DNA from: Mucilaginibacter gossypiicola | GTDB taxonomy: Bacteria > Bacteroidota > Bacteroidia > Sphingobacteriales > Sphingobacteriaceae | Reading direction: 5' to 3' | Assembly: GCF_900110105.1 (NCBI RefSeq) | Contig: NZ_FOCL01000011.1 | Span: 124,001 to 188,000 of the forward strand | DNA: 64,000 nt | In this document: piece after piece, positions 1 through 8,705 of the stretch | How positions within the stretch are numbered: position 1 is the stretch's first letter | Layout: each line of letters starts with the position of its first letter | Notes under the pieces: model-generated | Told to the model about the DNA's origin: nothing | The model's database searches: none | What the model saw: only the letters and a program-made list of their open reading frames with translations | Translations under genes and position numbers: made by a program

Positions 1-2
1 GC

Positions 3-854
3 TTACGGATTGGTGCCGCGGGCACACATCCCTTTTCGCACTGGCAACACCAGTTAATTACTGATAACCCCAGGTATTTCGAAATTGTGGATGAGATGCA
101 GGAAGCGGCCCGCTCAAACCTAATTTTCGGCTTGCATGTACATGTAGGCATCCAATCGCGGGATATGGCCATTCATATCGCCAACCAGGTACGGTACTTT
201 TTGCCACACGTGTATGCACTTTCAACCAATTCGCCGTTTTGGGAAGGGCGAAATACAGGTTTCAAATCCTTCCGCACCAAAGTTTTTGACAAATTTCCGC
301 GTACCGGCATCCCCGATTATTTCAGCAGTATTGAGGAGTACGACCGCTACATTAAACTGCTGGTAAAAACCAATTGTATTGATAACGCAAAAAAGATCTG
401 GTGGGATATCCGTGTACACCCCTTCTTTGAAACTATCGAGTTTCGCATTTGCGACTGCCCAATGCTGGTTGATGAAACCATTGCGTTTACCGCTTTATTT
501 CAGGCTTTGTGTGCCAAGCTGTATAAGCTCAGAGCGCAAAACATGAAATTCATTAACTATTCACGGGCACTCATCAACGAAAATAAATGGCGCGCAGCCC
601 GTTATGGTATCGACGGTAAAATGATTGACTTTGGTAAGGAAATGGAGGTAAACACCCGCTCGTTAATATTGGAGTTACTTGATTTTGTTGACGATGTGGT
701 TGATGAGCTTGGCTCACGCGATGACCTGCAATACGTGCATAATATACTGGAGCATGGTACCGGCGCCGACAGGCAACTGGCCATTTATAATCAAAATAAT
801 AACTTTGCCGACGTGGTGGATTATATCACATCGCAAACATTGAAAGGGTTGTAG
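3..854 (+). CDS. Carboxylate-amine ligase (GCS2/YbdK family), 5' end cut by window
   Basis: Likely ATP-dependent ligase that joins a carboxylate to an amine, related to glutamate-cysteine ligase type 2 (YbdK). The reading frame is open from the first bases of the window, so the ATG at 87 is internal and roughly the first 90 residues of a ~370-residue family protein lie outside. Visible hallmarks are an AAGTHPFSHW stretch at the left edge and GLHVHVGI shortly after, the His-rich segment typical of this family's active site. The protein runs to a TAG at 852-854. It is followed in the same direction by a glutamine amidotransferase and an ATP-grasp-like gene, which suggests a small amide-forming pathway. 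The natural substrate cannot be read from the sequence. Family call is firm; the role is open. Confidence 0.85.
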   Translation, partial: LRIGAAGTHPFSHWQHQLITDNPRYFEIVDEMQEAARSNLIFGLHVHVGIQSRDMAIHIANQVRYFLPHVYALSTNSPFWEGRNTGFKSFRTKVFDKFPRTGIPDYFSSIEEYDRYIKLLVKTNCIDNAKKIWWDIRVHPFFETIEFRICDCPMLVDETIAFTALFQALCAKLYKLRAQNMKFINYSRALINENKWRAARYGIDGKMIDFGKEMEVNTRSLILELLDFVDDVVDELGSRDDLQYVHNILEHGTGADRQLAIYNQNNNFADVVDYITSQTLKGL

Positions 855-887
855 GAGCCGGCCGAGCTCTTTCATATACAAAAATGT

Positions 888-1018
888 CATTTTGAAAGAG
901 CAAGGGAGGATTGAGCGGCGGAGCGAAAGAGGAATCTTATACGCCATATCATGAACAAGAGGTATAAGATTTCTCCTCACAGCCAACACACAATCCCAAC
1001 CGGCTCGTCGAAATGACA
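888..1018. repeat. Palindromic intergenic repeat (GTCATTT...AAATGAC type)
   Basis: The segment begins GTCATTTTGAAAGAG and ends TCGTCGAAATGAC, so the ends are imperfect inverted copies. An internal pair, CTTATAC and GTATAAG, adds a second hairpin. It lies between two co-directional genes and does not code. The pattern resembles a widespread Bacteroidota intergenic repeat class; only one copy of this exact type is seen here. Confidence 0.55.
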
Positions 1019-1081
1019 ATTGTTTTTTATTTGGTAAATACGGAATCCTAAAGCAAGGATAATAATAGATAGATATAGCAG

Positions 1082-1915
1082 ATGACTGAGAAACCGGAAA
1101 TAAAAGTGGCCATACTTGATTTGTATGACGGGATAGCGAACGAGGGTATGCGCGGCTTCCAGGATATTTTGAAGCGATACCGAACTAAACATGATCTGAA
1201 TTTAAGTTATCAGATCTTTGATGTACGCCGCAAATGCGAAATGGCTGATCTCAATTTTGATATTTATATATCAAGCGGAGGTCCCGGCAATCCATTGGAA
1301 ACCGAGGGTACAGAGTGGGAAAAGAAATATTTCAACCTGGTTAACAAGCTGGAAGATCATAATCTGTCTAACAACAGTAATAAAAAACATGTGTTCTTCG
1401 TGTGCCACTCGTTTCAATTAATGTGCCGTTATTACAAACTGGGCGATATCAATATGCGCCGGTCGCCCTCGTTTGGTGTGCTACCCGTAAATAAGACTGA
1501 ACTGGGTTTGAGTGAGCCATTATTTGACGGTTTGGTCGAGCCTTTTTTCGCTGTTGATTCGCGCAGCTGGCAGGTGATCAATCCCGATGAAAAACGTTTT
1601 AAAGAATTAGGCATGCAACTGGTGGCAATTGAAAAAGAACGCCCGCATGTTGATTTACCAAGGGCGATGACGGCCATCAGGTATAACGATTATTTCTTCG
1701 CCACACAATTTCATCCCGAAGCCGATGCAGGGGGCATGAAAGGGATGTTGCTTCGCGAAGAAAAAAAGCAAGAGGTGATCAGTGAGCATGGCGAGGTTAA
1801 ATATAAAGAGATGCTGGAACGCCTCGACGATCCGGATAAAATAACACATACCCAGCATACGCTGATCCCTAACTTTTTGGATATGGCGGTAGAAAGTGTA
1901 TTGGGTGTGGTATGA
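1082..1915 (+). CDS. Class I glutamine amidotransferase-like protein
   Basis: A 277-residue GATase1-fold protein that would release ammonia from glutamine for a partner synthetase. The oxyanion region SSGGPGNP is at residues 64-71, the nucleophile Cys108 sits in FVCHSFQ, and the His/Glu of the triad are in FHPEAD (His211, Glu213). The nucleophile elbow lacks the usual G-x-C-x-G glycines, which may alter activity or substrate. There is no fused synthetase domain, so ammonia or the hydrolysed product must go to another enzyme; the flanking carboxylate-amine ligase and ATP-grasp-like protein are the natural candidates. The ATG at 1082 is the first in frame. Cytoplasmic; the family is clear, the pathway is inferred. 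Confidence 0.85.
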   Translation: MTEKPEIKVAILDLYDGIANEGMRGFQDILKRYRTKHDLNLSYQIFDVRRKCEMADLNFDIYISSGGPGNPLETEGTEWEKKYFNLVNKLEDHNLSNNSNKKHVFFVCHSFQLMCRYYKLGDINMRRSPSFGVLPVNKTELGLSEPLFDGLVEPFFAVDSRSWQVINPDEKRFKELGMQLVAIEKERPHVDLPRAMTAIRYNDYFFATQFHPEADAGGMKGMLLREEKKQEVISEHGEVKYKEMLERLDDPDKITHTQHTLIPNFLDMAVESVLGVV

Positions 1916-1924
1916 CTATAACAC

Positions 1925-2017
1925 TATGTCATTGCGAGCGCAGCGCGGCAACCGCATACTATACAGGGCGGTAATGCTTCCGTGCGATTGCTTCGTCGTT
2001 CCTCCTCGCAATGACAT
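1925..2017. repeat. CATTGCGAG palindromic repeat, copy 1
   Basis: Begins ATGTCATTGCGAG and ends CTCGCAATGACAT, a perfect 13-base inverted pair enclosing a less conserved core with GCAATCGC/GCGATTGC-like arms. The same unit occurs at 20714, 21704, 24873, 38583 and 59224, with one further half copy near 21029. It fills the gap between the amidotransferase and the ATP-grasp-like gene. REP/BIME-like, non-coding. Confidence 0.85.
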
Positions 2018-2035
2018 CGTTAATATGAATTGAAC

Positions 2036-3229
2036 ATGAATCCATCAGCCAGAAAAACATTTAACGAAAAATTTAACGACGAGAAATACAGCCAATTTCT
2101 TGATAAGCTCAATAACGGTTTAAGAGAACCTGTTCCCTTCCGGGTAGCAGAAACACCTGTTTTTTTGACTGCCGATTTTCGTGATAAGCTTATAGCTGCC
2201 GGTAATGATATAGTTGATACTATCCTGAGACCCGATTTTAAAGAGCTTACCGAACGCGCCATTCCCGATTTTTGGCGGGTGGCGAATGAAAATGATCATC
2301 CCCATTTTATTGCCCTTGATTTTGGCATCTGTAAAGATGAGCAGGGAAATATCGTACCCAAACTGATCGAATTGCAGGGCTTCCCCTCACTTTATGGTTT
2401 CCAGGTACATTTAGGCGATACTTACCAGGAAGTGTATGATCTCCCTGGCGATGAAACTATCTTTTTTGACGGGTTAAATAAAGAGAGTTATCTCGATCTC
2501 CTTAAAAAAACAATTCTTGGCCCCTACCTGTCCGATGAAGTTGTGCTGATGGATGTAAATGCCCCGGAACAAAAAACGGCAGTCGATTTTTATCTTACCC
2601 AAAAGTATATCGGCACGCCGGTGGTATCGTTAAGCGATCTGATCCAGGATGGTAAAAAGCTTTATTACATGGCCGGCGATGAAAAGAAGCTGATCAAACG
2701 CATTTACAACCGTTTGATATTTGATGAAATAGCCGGCGATCCGGAGGTTTTCACCAAAGTTGCCGATATCAGGCAGCCCCTTGAAGTTGAATGGATCACA
2801 CATCCAAATTGGTTTTACCGGATCAGCAAATTCACCATGCCTTTTTTAACCGGTGACTATATCCCCAAAACACAGTTTTTGCACCAGTTAGAGCAAATTC
2901 CCGCCGATTTGGAAAACTATGTACTTAAACCGTTGTTCTCTTTTGCAGGTCAGGGTGTAATTATTGATATTAGTAAAGAGGACTTAGAGGCCATTACAGA
3001 TCCGGAGAATTGGATCTTACAGCAAAAGGTAAATTACGAACCTGTTGTACAATCGCCGGAAGGCGGCGTAAAGGCCGAAATCAGGCTGCTTTACCTTTGG
3101 CCCGATGGGGATGAAAAGCCAACGCTTGCCATTAACCTTGCACGGTTAAGCCGCGGAAAAATGATAGGAGTACGTTATAACAAGGATTTTAACTGGGTTG
3201 GCGGCACAATTGCTTTTATGCCCCGTTAA
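2036..3229 (+). CDS. ATP-grasp-like protein of the GCS2/GATase cassette
   Basis: A 397-residue cytoplasmic protein. The in-frame TTG at 2030 is passed over for the ATG at 2036. The C-terminal third looks like an ATP-grasp catalytic half: LKPLFSFAGQGV (nucleotide-binding Gly-rich loop), WILQQKV, AEIRLLYLW, then NLARLSRGKMIGVRYN with the Asn/Arg expected near the metal. The N-terminal part contains LIELQGFPSLYGFQ, which I cannot assign to a known motif. ATP-grasp enzymes form acyl-phosphate intermediates and then amide bonds, which fits the neighbouring carboxylate-amine ligase and amidotransferase. The assignment rests on motif pattern only; a conserved hypothetical annotation is the alternative. 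Confidence 0.65.
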   Translation: MNPSARKTFNEKFNDEKYSQFLDKLNNGLREPVPFRVAETPVFLTADFRDKLIAAGNDIVDTILRPDFKELTERAIPDFWRVANENDHPHFIALDFGICKDEQGNIVPKLIELQGFPSLYGFQVHLGDTYQEVYDLPGDETIFFDGLNKESYLDLLKKTILGPYLSDEVVLMDVNAPEQKTAVDFYLTQKYIGTPVVSLSDLIQDGKKLYYMAGDEKKLIKRIYNRLIFDEIAGDPEVFTKVADIRQPLEVEWITHPNWFYRISKFTMPFLTGDYIPKTQFLHQLEQIPADLENYVLKPLFSFAGQGVIIDISKEDLEAITDPENWILQQKVNYEPVVQSPEGGVKAEIRLLYLWPDGDEKPTLAINLARLSRGKMIGVRYNKDFNWVGGTIAFMPR

Positions 3230-3275
3230 ACTTTGTACTAATTACCCTGTCTGTACGTATATATTAAATAATGCT

Positions 3276-3283
3276 TAATTTTG
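3276..3283 (+). promoter_or_regulatory. -7 promoter box before the Cys-rich mini-gene
   Basis: TAATTTTG matches the Bacteroidota -7 consensus TAnnTTTG exactly. With the usual spacing the transcript would begin at about 3288, right at the ATG at 3289, so the mRNA may be leaderless. Confidence 0.45.
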
Positions 3284-3288
3284 TCTTT

Positions 3289-3450
3289 ATGAATATGCAG
3301 ATCATCATTATCGCGATACTTTTTGCAGGCGCTGTTTTCTACATCGGCCGTATGATGTACAGAGCGCTCACTACCAAAAAAAGCTGTGGTGGCAATTGCA
3401 AATGTGGTGTTGATTTTTCAGGTATTGAGCCTGGAAAAACCGCCAAATAA
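3289..3450 (+). CDS. FeoB-associated-type Cys-rich membrane protein (small)
   Basis: A 53-residue protein with one N-terminal membrane helix (IIIIAILFAGAVFYIGRMMY) followed by a KKSCGGNCKCGVDF cluster with three cysteines. Helix-then-Cys-cluster in a ~50-residue protein matches the FeoB-associated Cys-rich family, thought to aid ferrous iron uptake. An upstream in-frame ATG at 3271 would give 59 residues, but the -7 box at 3276-3283 argues for 3289 (or the ATG at 3295). No feoA/feoB is present nearby, so the protein is an orphan here. Confidence 0.75.
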   Translation: MNMQIIIIAILFAGAVFYIGRMMYRALTTKKSCGGNCKCGVDFSGIEPGKTAK

Positions 3451-3516
3451 TGCTAAATTCCCATTTCATACAATCTTCATAACTAACCAATACTTTTAGT
3501 AAAGTAATTTCTCTTA

Positions 3517-6500
3517 ATGTCATCAAGCAAGCAAGTTTTTCAGGCTGATAATCCCGGTAGGTGGAACCGTTTTAAATGGTTAAGCCGTATACTACTGGCT
3601 GCATTGGTTATTGGTATTATAGCCGTAATTGTAACTATCCGTTCAACATATTACCCCGAGCTTCCCAATCTTAATCCTGCTCCCAAAAAAATGACCAAAG
3701 AGGAGCTTGAGAAGTTAAAACAGTCAACAAAATTCAAATCGTTCAAAATTCAAAAATCTGAAATAGAGGCCCTTGAACGTGCAAAAAAACTGCATCAACT
3801 TAAACAGCCCAATAATAAAGACCGTATCAACGCCGCTTTTTACCGTGCGTGGGAACCACAAGCCTACAACTCACTGGTAGTGAACATTAGCCACCTGGAT
3901 ATGGTGGTAAGCGAAGGTTTTTTTATAGCCCCAAACACCGATACCGTAATAACAAAGCTTGATACCGGGTTAATGAACCTTAATAAAAAATACAATAAGC
4001 CAATTATTGTATCATTGTCAAATTATGTAAACTATGACAATGCCCATGGCGGCTACGACACTAAGGATGTAGAACGTATTGTTAACAACAAGGCACTCCG
4101 TAGCAACTTCATTAACAGCATAGTTAACTCACTAACTAAAAACAAGCTAAAGGGTATCAATGTTGATTTTGATGAGCTCAAAGATCGGAACAGCAAAAAC
4201 TACATCACTTTTCAAAAAGAGCTTTATGAAACCCTGCATGCAAAAGGTTTCCTGGTTACGCAAAACATAGTACCGGAAGATGAAACTTTTGATATTACCA
4301 AGCTGCAACACGTAAATGACTTCCTGTTCATCATGGCTATTGATGAGCATTATGAAGCCACAAATGCCGGTGATCTGTCAAACCAGCGCTGGGTTGAACA
4401 GATACTGGATGATGTATGTTCAAAAGTCCCGTCGGAGAAGATAATTTTAACATTTGCAGGCGGGGCCTATGACTGGCGTGAAAACAGCGTTGGTAAAACA
4501 ATGGGCTACCAACAGGCTATCAGTACCGCCGACGAACAAAAAAGCAAGATCACCTTCGACCCTAATTCGGCCAACCTGCACTATACCTATATGGACAAGG
4601 ACAGCCTTGACCATACTGTTTATTTTACTGATGCGGCAACTAATTTTAACGTTATCCGCATGGCTGATGACTGGGCTACCGGTGGTGTGGCCTTATGGCG
4701 TTTAGGTGCCGAAGACCCACGTTTGTGGACATTTTTCCAGAAAAACCTGTCGATAGATTCTTTGAGAAAAACCGGTATCGACATGCGCAAACTCACCTCG
4801 GTAGGTTTGAACAACCGTGTAAATGTTGATTATGATGGGGATGGCGAGGTACTTGACCTCATCACAACGCCTACCACTGGTGAGATCAACGTAAAAATGG
4901 ATACTTCCACGTTTACCATTCTTGATCAGCATTACATCAAGCTTCCAACCAAATACGTGATCCGCAGGTATGGTTATGCCCCTAAAAAAGTGGTGTTAAC
5001 TTTTGATGACGGTCCCGATCCTGATTTTACACCGCGTATTTTAGATATTCTTAAAGCCGAAAAAGTACCTGCCGCATTCTTTGTAGTTGGCTCTATGGCC
5101 GAAAAGAACATGCAGCTGCTGCGCCGTGAATATGAGGAAGGCTATGAAATAGGCAATCACACCTTCTTTCACCCCGATATTTCGACCATCAGTTTAAAAA
5201 GGGTAATCCTGGAGCTTAACTCTACCCGTAAACTTATCGAATCGGTAACCGGCCGAAGCACCATTTTGTTCCGCCCGCCATTTAACGCCGATGCCGAGCC
5301 GCAAACCCTTGCCGAGGTTATCCCGGTTGCTGAAAGCCGCCGTCAAAGCTACATCACTATTGGCGAATCTATCGACCCATGGGACTGGCAGCCCGGCGTA
5401 ACTGCCGATAGTATTATTGCCCGCACCATAAGGCAAAAAGATAACGGATCGATGATATTGCTGCATGATGCCGGTGGCGATACCCGCGAAGAAACTGTTA
5501 AGGCCCTTCCCGAAATTATCCACTACTTCAAATCGCACGGTTACCAGTTTACTACCATTGCCGATGTACTTGGTAAAACTAAGGACGACCTGATGCCGCC
5601 GATTAAAAATGACCCAAGCACAGGCATTTTCGGCCCGGCTTATGACGTTTTTGTTCATGGTTATTACTATATCAACTGGGCCCTGATCTATGTATTCCTG
5701 TCTGCCATATTCCTGGCTATTGGCCGTATTGTGCTAATCGGCATTTTAGCAGTGAGGCAGCGAAGCGTAGATCAAAAATCTAAAAAGCTCAATCGTGATA
5801 CTGACGTAATGCCACCGGTGAGCATCATCGTTCCAGCTTATAACGAGGAGGTGAATGCAGTAGCAACAATACAAAGCTTGCTTAAAACAGATTATCCTTC
5901 GTTCGAGATTATTTTTGTTGATGACGGATCAAAAGATAAAACCTTTGAGGTTGTAGAAGCTGCCTATAAAGGCAATCCGCTTATCAAGATCCTAACCAAA
6001 CCAAACGGCGGTAAGGCATCTGCATTAAACTTTGGTATCACCCATGCACAAAATGATTTTGTGGTTTGTATTGATGCTGATACCCAACTCAAAACCGATG
6101 CAGTATACCAACTCATGACGTACTTTACCGATGAGGAAATAGGCGCAGTGGCCGGAACGGTTAAAGTTGGTAACGAAACCAATATCATTACCCGCTGGCA
6201 GTCGATAGAGTATATCACCGCCCAAAACATGGACCGCCGTGCATTTGACCTTATCAATAGCATTACGGTTGTACCAGGAGCCATCGGGGCATTCCGTAAA
6301 TCGGCAATTTTCCGAGCGGGCGGCTTTACATATGATACCCTTGCCGAGGATTGTGACCTTACTATGCGCATTCTGAAACAAGGCTACGTGGTACGTAACT
6401 GTGCCGAAGCCGTTGCTTATACCGAAGCGCCTGAAACAATAAACATGCTGCTTAAACAACGCTTCCGCTGGAGCTTTGGCGTAATGCAGAGCTTTTGGAA

Positions 6501-6972
6501 AAACCGCGACGCACTGTTTAACAAAAAGTACAAGTTTTTCGGAATGGTGGGGATGCCCAACATCCTGATTTTCCAGATCATATTACCGCTATTCTCTCCC
6601 CTGGCAGATTTGATGATGCTATTCGCCCTGTTTGGCGAAAAACCGGAGAAGATGCTGCTTTATTATGTAGCCTTTGTGGTGGTTGATTTCATTGTAGGTA
6701 TCATTGCTTTCCGCATGGAAAAAGAGGACTACAAGAAGCTCGTCTACATTATTCCGCAACGTTTTATGTGGAGGCAGCTGATGTACTACGTACTGTTTAA
6801 ATCACTGCGAAAAGCATTAAAAGGTGAGCTAAGCGGTTGGGGCGTGCTCAAGCGTACCGGTAACGTTAAAGTTGACGGTTCGGGCAGCAAAAAATCGCAG
6901 CCTGTTTATATCGTTATCGGCGTTGCAATAATTGCCGCAATTGTATACCTGCTTTACAAACATTACAGTTAA
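3517..6972 (+). CDS. Fused GH18-like / NodB polysaccharide deacetylase / GT2 glycosyltransferase
   Basis: A 1151-residue membrane protein with three enzyme modules. A TM helix lies at ~23-43. A GH18-like domain spans ~85-420; its active-site strand reads KGINVDFDEL (~210-219), where the usual DGxDxDxE has Asp in place of the catalytic Glu. A NodB deacetylase begins ~487 with TFDDGPD and continues with NHTFFHPD (metal-binding Asp/His), RPPFNAD and LLHDAGG. After a TM region (~720-750) a GT2 domain starts ~766: PAYNEE, VDDGS, NGGKASALN, DAD and the QRFRW motif. Further TM helices follow. It probably makes, de-N-acetylates and trims an amino-sugar polymer at the inner membrane, like PgaB/PgaC functions on one chain. 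Product unknown. Confidence 0.85.
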   Translation: MSSSKQVFQADNPGRWNRFKWLSRILLAALVIGIIAVIVTIRSTYYPELPNLNPAPKKMTKEELEKLKQSTKFKSFKIQKSEIEALERAKKLHQLKQPNNKDRINAAFYRAWEPQAYNSLVVNISHLDMVVSEGFFIAPNTDTVITKLDTGLMNLNKKYNKPIIVSLSNYVNYDNAHGGYDTKDVERIVNNKALRSNFINSIVNSLTKNKLKGINVDFDELKDRNSKNYITFQKELYETLHAKGFLVTQNIVPEDETFDITKLQHVNDFLFIMAIDEHYEATNAGDLSNQRWVEQILDDVCSKVPSEKIILTFAGGAYDWRENSVGKTMGYQQAISTADEQKSKITFDPNSANLHYTYMDKDSLDHTVYFTDAATNFNVIRMADDWATGGVALWRLGAEDPRLWTFFQKNLSIDSLRKTGIDMRKLTSVGLNNRVNVDYDGDGEVLDLITTPTTGEINVKMDTSTFTILDQHYIKLPTKYVIRRYGYAPKKVVLTFDDGPDPDFTPRILDILKAEKVPAAFFVVGSMAEKNMQLLRREYEEGYEIGNHTFFHPDISTISLKRVILELNSTRKLIESVTGRSTILFRPPFNADAEPQTLAEVIPVAESRRQSYITIGESIDPWDWQPGVTADSIIARTIRQKDNGSMILLHDAGGDTREETVKALPEIIHYFKSHGYQFTTIADVLGKTKDDLMPPIKNDPSTGIFGPAYDVFVHGYYYINWALIYVFLSAIFLAIGRIVLIGILAVRQRSVDQKSKKLNRDTDVMPPVSIIVPAYNEEVNAVATIQSLLKTDYPSFEIIFVDDGSKDKTFEVVEAAYKGNPLIKILTKPNGGKASALNFGITHAQNDFVVCIDADTQLKTDAVYQLMTYFTDEEIGAVAGTVKVGNETNIITRWQSIEYITAQNMDRRAFDLINSITVVPGAIGAFRKSAIFRAGGFTYDTLAEDCDLTMRILKQGYVVRNCAEAVAYTEAPETINMLLKQRFRWSFGVMQSFWKNRDALFNKKYKFFGMVGMPNILIFQIILPLFSPLADLMMLFALFGEKPEKMLLYYVAFVVVDFIVGIIAFRMEKEDYKKLVYIIPQRFMWRQLMYYVLFKSLRKALKGELSGWGVLKRTGNVKVDGSGSKKSQPVYIVIGVAIIAAIVYLLYKHYS

Positions 6973-6999
6973 ATACCATAAAACTATCCAAGGTCTTTT

Positions 7000-7030
7000 G
7001 CCGCTGTTTAAAAACAGCGGCATTTTTTTT
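7000..7030. terminator. Bidirectional hairpin terminator
   Basis: GCCGCTGTT (7000-7008) pairs with AACAGCGGC (7013-7021), followed by eight T on the + strand and preceded by A/T-rich sequence for the opposite strand. It separates the convergent deacetylase fusion and DUF3095 genes and overlaps the last codon of the latter. Confidence 0.85.
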
Positions 7031-8183
7031 ATACCGTGGCCAGCTTATTTTTGATAAAACCAGCCGCTTTGGTATATCCGCCTTCCGATCCGTCCACAAA
7101 ATGGATATGCCCATCCTCCAGGTCGCGCACATAGCATGACATCACCGATTCGCGGCTTACATGAAAACCAAAGTACAGTTCGCCATCTTTTTCAAGTTTG
7201 GTTAATACCTCCTGCAGTTTTTTCCGTTGTGCCGATGTGCCGGATATTACCGTATTGATCTTACCATCGATAACCAGTGTATCCGACATTTCAACCAGGC
7301 GGTTCAAGTAATGTTTCCCCTCCTTAGTATTGAAATAGATATAGCCGTAAAGCATCACCATCCATTCTTTAAGCAGCTCCATCACCTTAATTTTACCCAG
7401 CTTTACTTTCATTTCCCGGCCCAGCCTGTCGAAAGTTGATTTAAGTTTCAGCTTCGGGACTGATATCGGCTGCCGCTTTTCCGGACCGCCATAAATTTCA
7501 TCGATATAACAGATCACTTTTTTGAAAACTTCGGCCTGTTTATTCTCCTCCCGGGCAACCACCAATAGCGATACCACTTCATCTGCATTTTGAGGCGGTG
7601 GAATTTTGTCCCAGCGGCATTGCATACCGGTAAGGTCAAGCTCACCCTCCTGCGCCATATAATCAAAGGGCTCATCCTCACGGCCTTTTATCATCTTTTC
7701 GGCATAGCTTAAGCCATTACCTAAAACAACCGGAATGGTAAAATTGCCGGTTGTGCAATATTTACTGATACAGAGCTTATATCCTTCGTCATAAACTTGT
7801 TTAACAGGCACAATACCGGTTCGCAATTCAAGGTCGAAGTTTTTACGTGTATTATCCTTATATAAAACAAGTGCCTGCATCACGGTATCAACAATGGGTG
7901 CGGGCACAATAAACGTTGCACCATCGCCCCCAAAAAAGAACGGCACCGTTATATGATGTTTAAAAGCTATATTGAGTACAGACACAATGCTGCCGGTAGC
8001 AACAAAATTCAGATTTTCGTGCTGTCCGCTGCTTACGGCAAAGGTACTTCCTTTAATGTCGGTAATGATGATATGCCAGTCGGCAGGTACGTTGTCAAAC
8101 AACTCCTCTTTAATAAAAAGTTCACCAAGCGGTATGGTGTTCACTTTCAGATCGGAGTAAAAGTTTTGGTCGATGGCAGGCAT
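7029..8183 (-). CDS. DUF3095 family protein, nucleotide-cyclase-like
   Basis: A 384-residue soluble protein. Near the N-terminus it has IIITDIKGSTFAV (Asp42) and FFFGGDGATFIVPA (Asp87). These are laid out like the two metal-binding Asp segments of class III adenylate/guanylate cyclases (DxxGST ... GD). The rest matches the pattern of DUF3095, whose biochemical role is not established as far as I know. The C-terminal half includes a CYVRDLEDGHIHFVDG segment. No HAMP, TM or receiver domain accompanies it. It is a stand-alone gene, convergent with the upstream fusion gene. A divergent cyclase is plausible, but the substrate-selecting residues cannot be confirmed by eye. Confidence 0.75.
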   Translation of the reverse strand: MPAIDQNFYSDLKVNTIPLGELFIKEELFDNVPADWHIIITDIKGSTFAVSSGQHENLNFVATGSIVSVLNIAFKHHITVPFFFGGDGATFIVPAPIVDTVMQALVLYKDNTRKNFDLELRTGIVPVKQVYDEGYKLCISKYCTTGNFTIPVVLGNGLSYAEKMIKGREDEPFDYMAQEGELDLTGMQCRWDKIPPPQNADEVVSLLVVAREENKQAEVFKKVICYIDEIYGGPEKRQPISVPKLKLKSTFDRLGREMKVKLGKIKVMELLKEWMVMLYGYIYFNTKEGKHYLNRLVEMSDTLVIDGKINTVISGTSAQRKKLQEVLTKLEKDGELYFGFHVSRESVMSCYVRDLEDGHIHFVDGSEGGYTKAAGFIKNKLATV

Positions 8184-8289
8184 TTTTTTCTTAAATAAAA
8201 ACAGGCTGATTATACTTTAAAGATCGGGTTCAATTACGAAAAATGATACAGTATCGATGCAAAAAATATTTTTAATTGTTGTGATTTTT

Positions 8290-8297
8290 CAAAGATA
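8290..8297 (-). promoter_or_regulatory. Possible -7 box for the DUF3095 gene
   Basis: On the minus strand this reads TATCTTTG, an exact TAnnTTTG match, about 107 bases upstream of the DUF3095 ATG. No clear -33 TTG was found, so this is tentative. Confidence 0.3.
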
Positions 8298-8354
8298 AGT
8301 TCGACATTCAATGCGGGTTAAACCTACCCGATATAAACCATCAACGCCAAGCAA

Positions 8355-8705
8355 ATGAAAGCTATCGAAATTATTTCTATCCCTGTAACTGATCAACAGG
8401 CAGCCAAATCCTTTTACCTTAATTTAGGTTTCGAAATTATGGTTGAAGCCAATTTTGACAAACAAACCTGGATCCAGATGTCGTTTCCCGGCTCACCGGT
8501 TTCCATCACACTGGTAAACTGGTTCCCCGAAATGCCTGCAGGCAGCGTACGCGGTTTTGTAATTAAAACCGATGACCTCGACAAAGAAATAGAAGAGCTG
8601 AGAGCAAAAGGCCTTGAAGTGGCCGATGCCGAAAAAACACCATGGGGCAGGTTTGCGACAGTAAAAGATCCGGACGGCAATGCGCTGAGTTTGCATGGGA
8701 AATAG
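8355..8705 (+). CDS. VOC (glyoxalase/bleomycin resistance) family protein
   Basis: A 116-residue protein with the beta-alpha-beta-beta-beta repeat layout of the vicinal oxygen chelate superfamily. The first half opens ISIPVTDQQAAKSFYLNLGF and the second half ends WGRFATVKDPDGNALSLHG, the typical closing strand. Members are metal-dependent lyases, isomerases or dioxygenases, or binding proteins for small molecules. The usual first metal-ligand His is replaced by Ile/Ser at the N-terminus, so a non-enzymatic role is possible. It stands alone, with repeats downstream. Confidence 0.85.
   Translation: MKAIEIISIPVTDQQAAKSFYLNLGFEIMVEANFDKQTWIQMSFPGSPVSITLVNWFPEMPAGSVRGFVIKTDDLDKEIEELRAKGLEVADAEKTPWGRFATVKDPDGNALSLHGK

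Noticed and set aside
714..1192. Minus-strand open frames across the first gene end and its downstream repeat
   Set aside because: They overlap a palindromic repeat and a firm plus-strand gene; composition and lack of any recognisable domain make them chance frames.
5194..5658. 154-residue minus-strand frame inside the deacetylase fusion
   Set aside because: Lies wholly inside a firmly assigned plus-strand domain with no separate signal; an antisense artefact.
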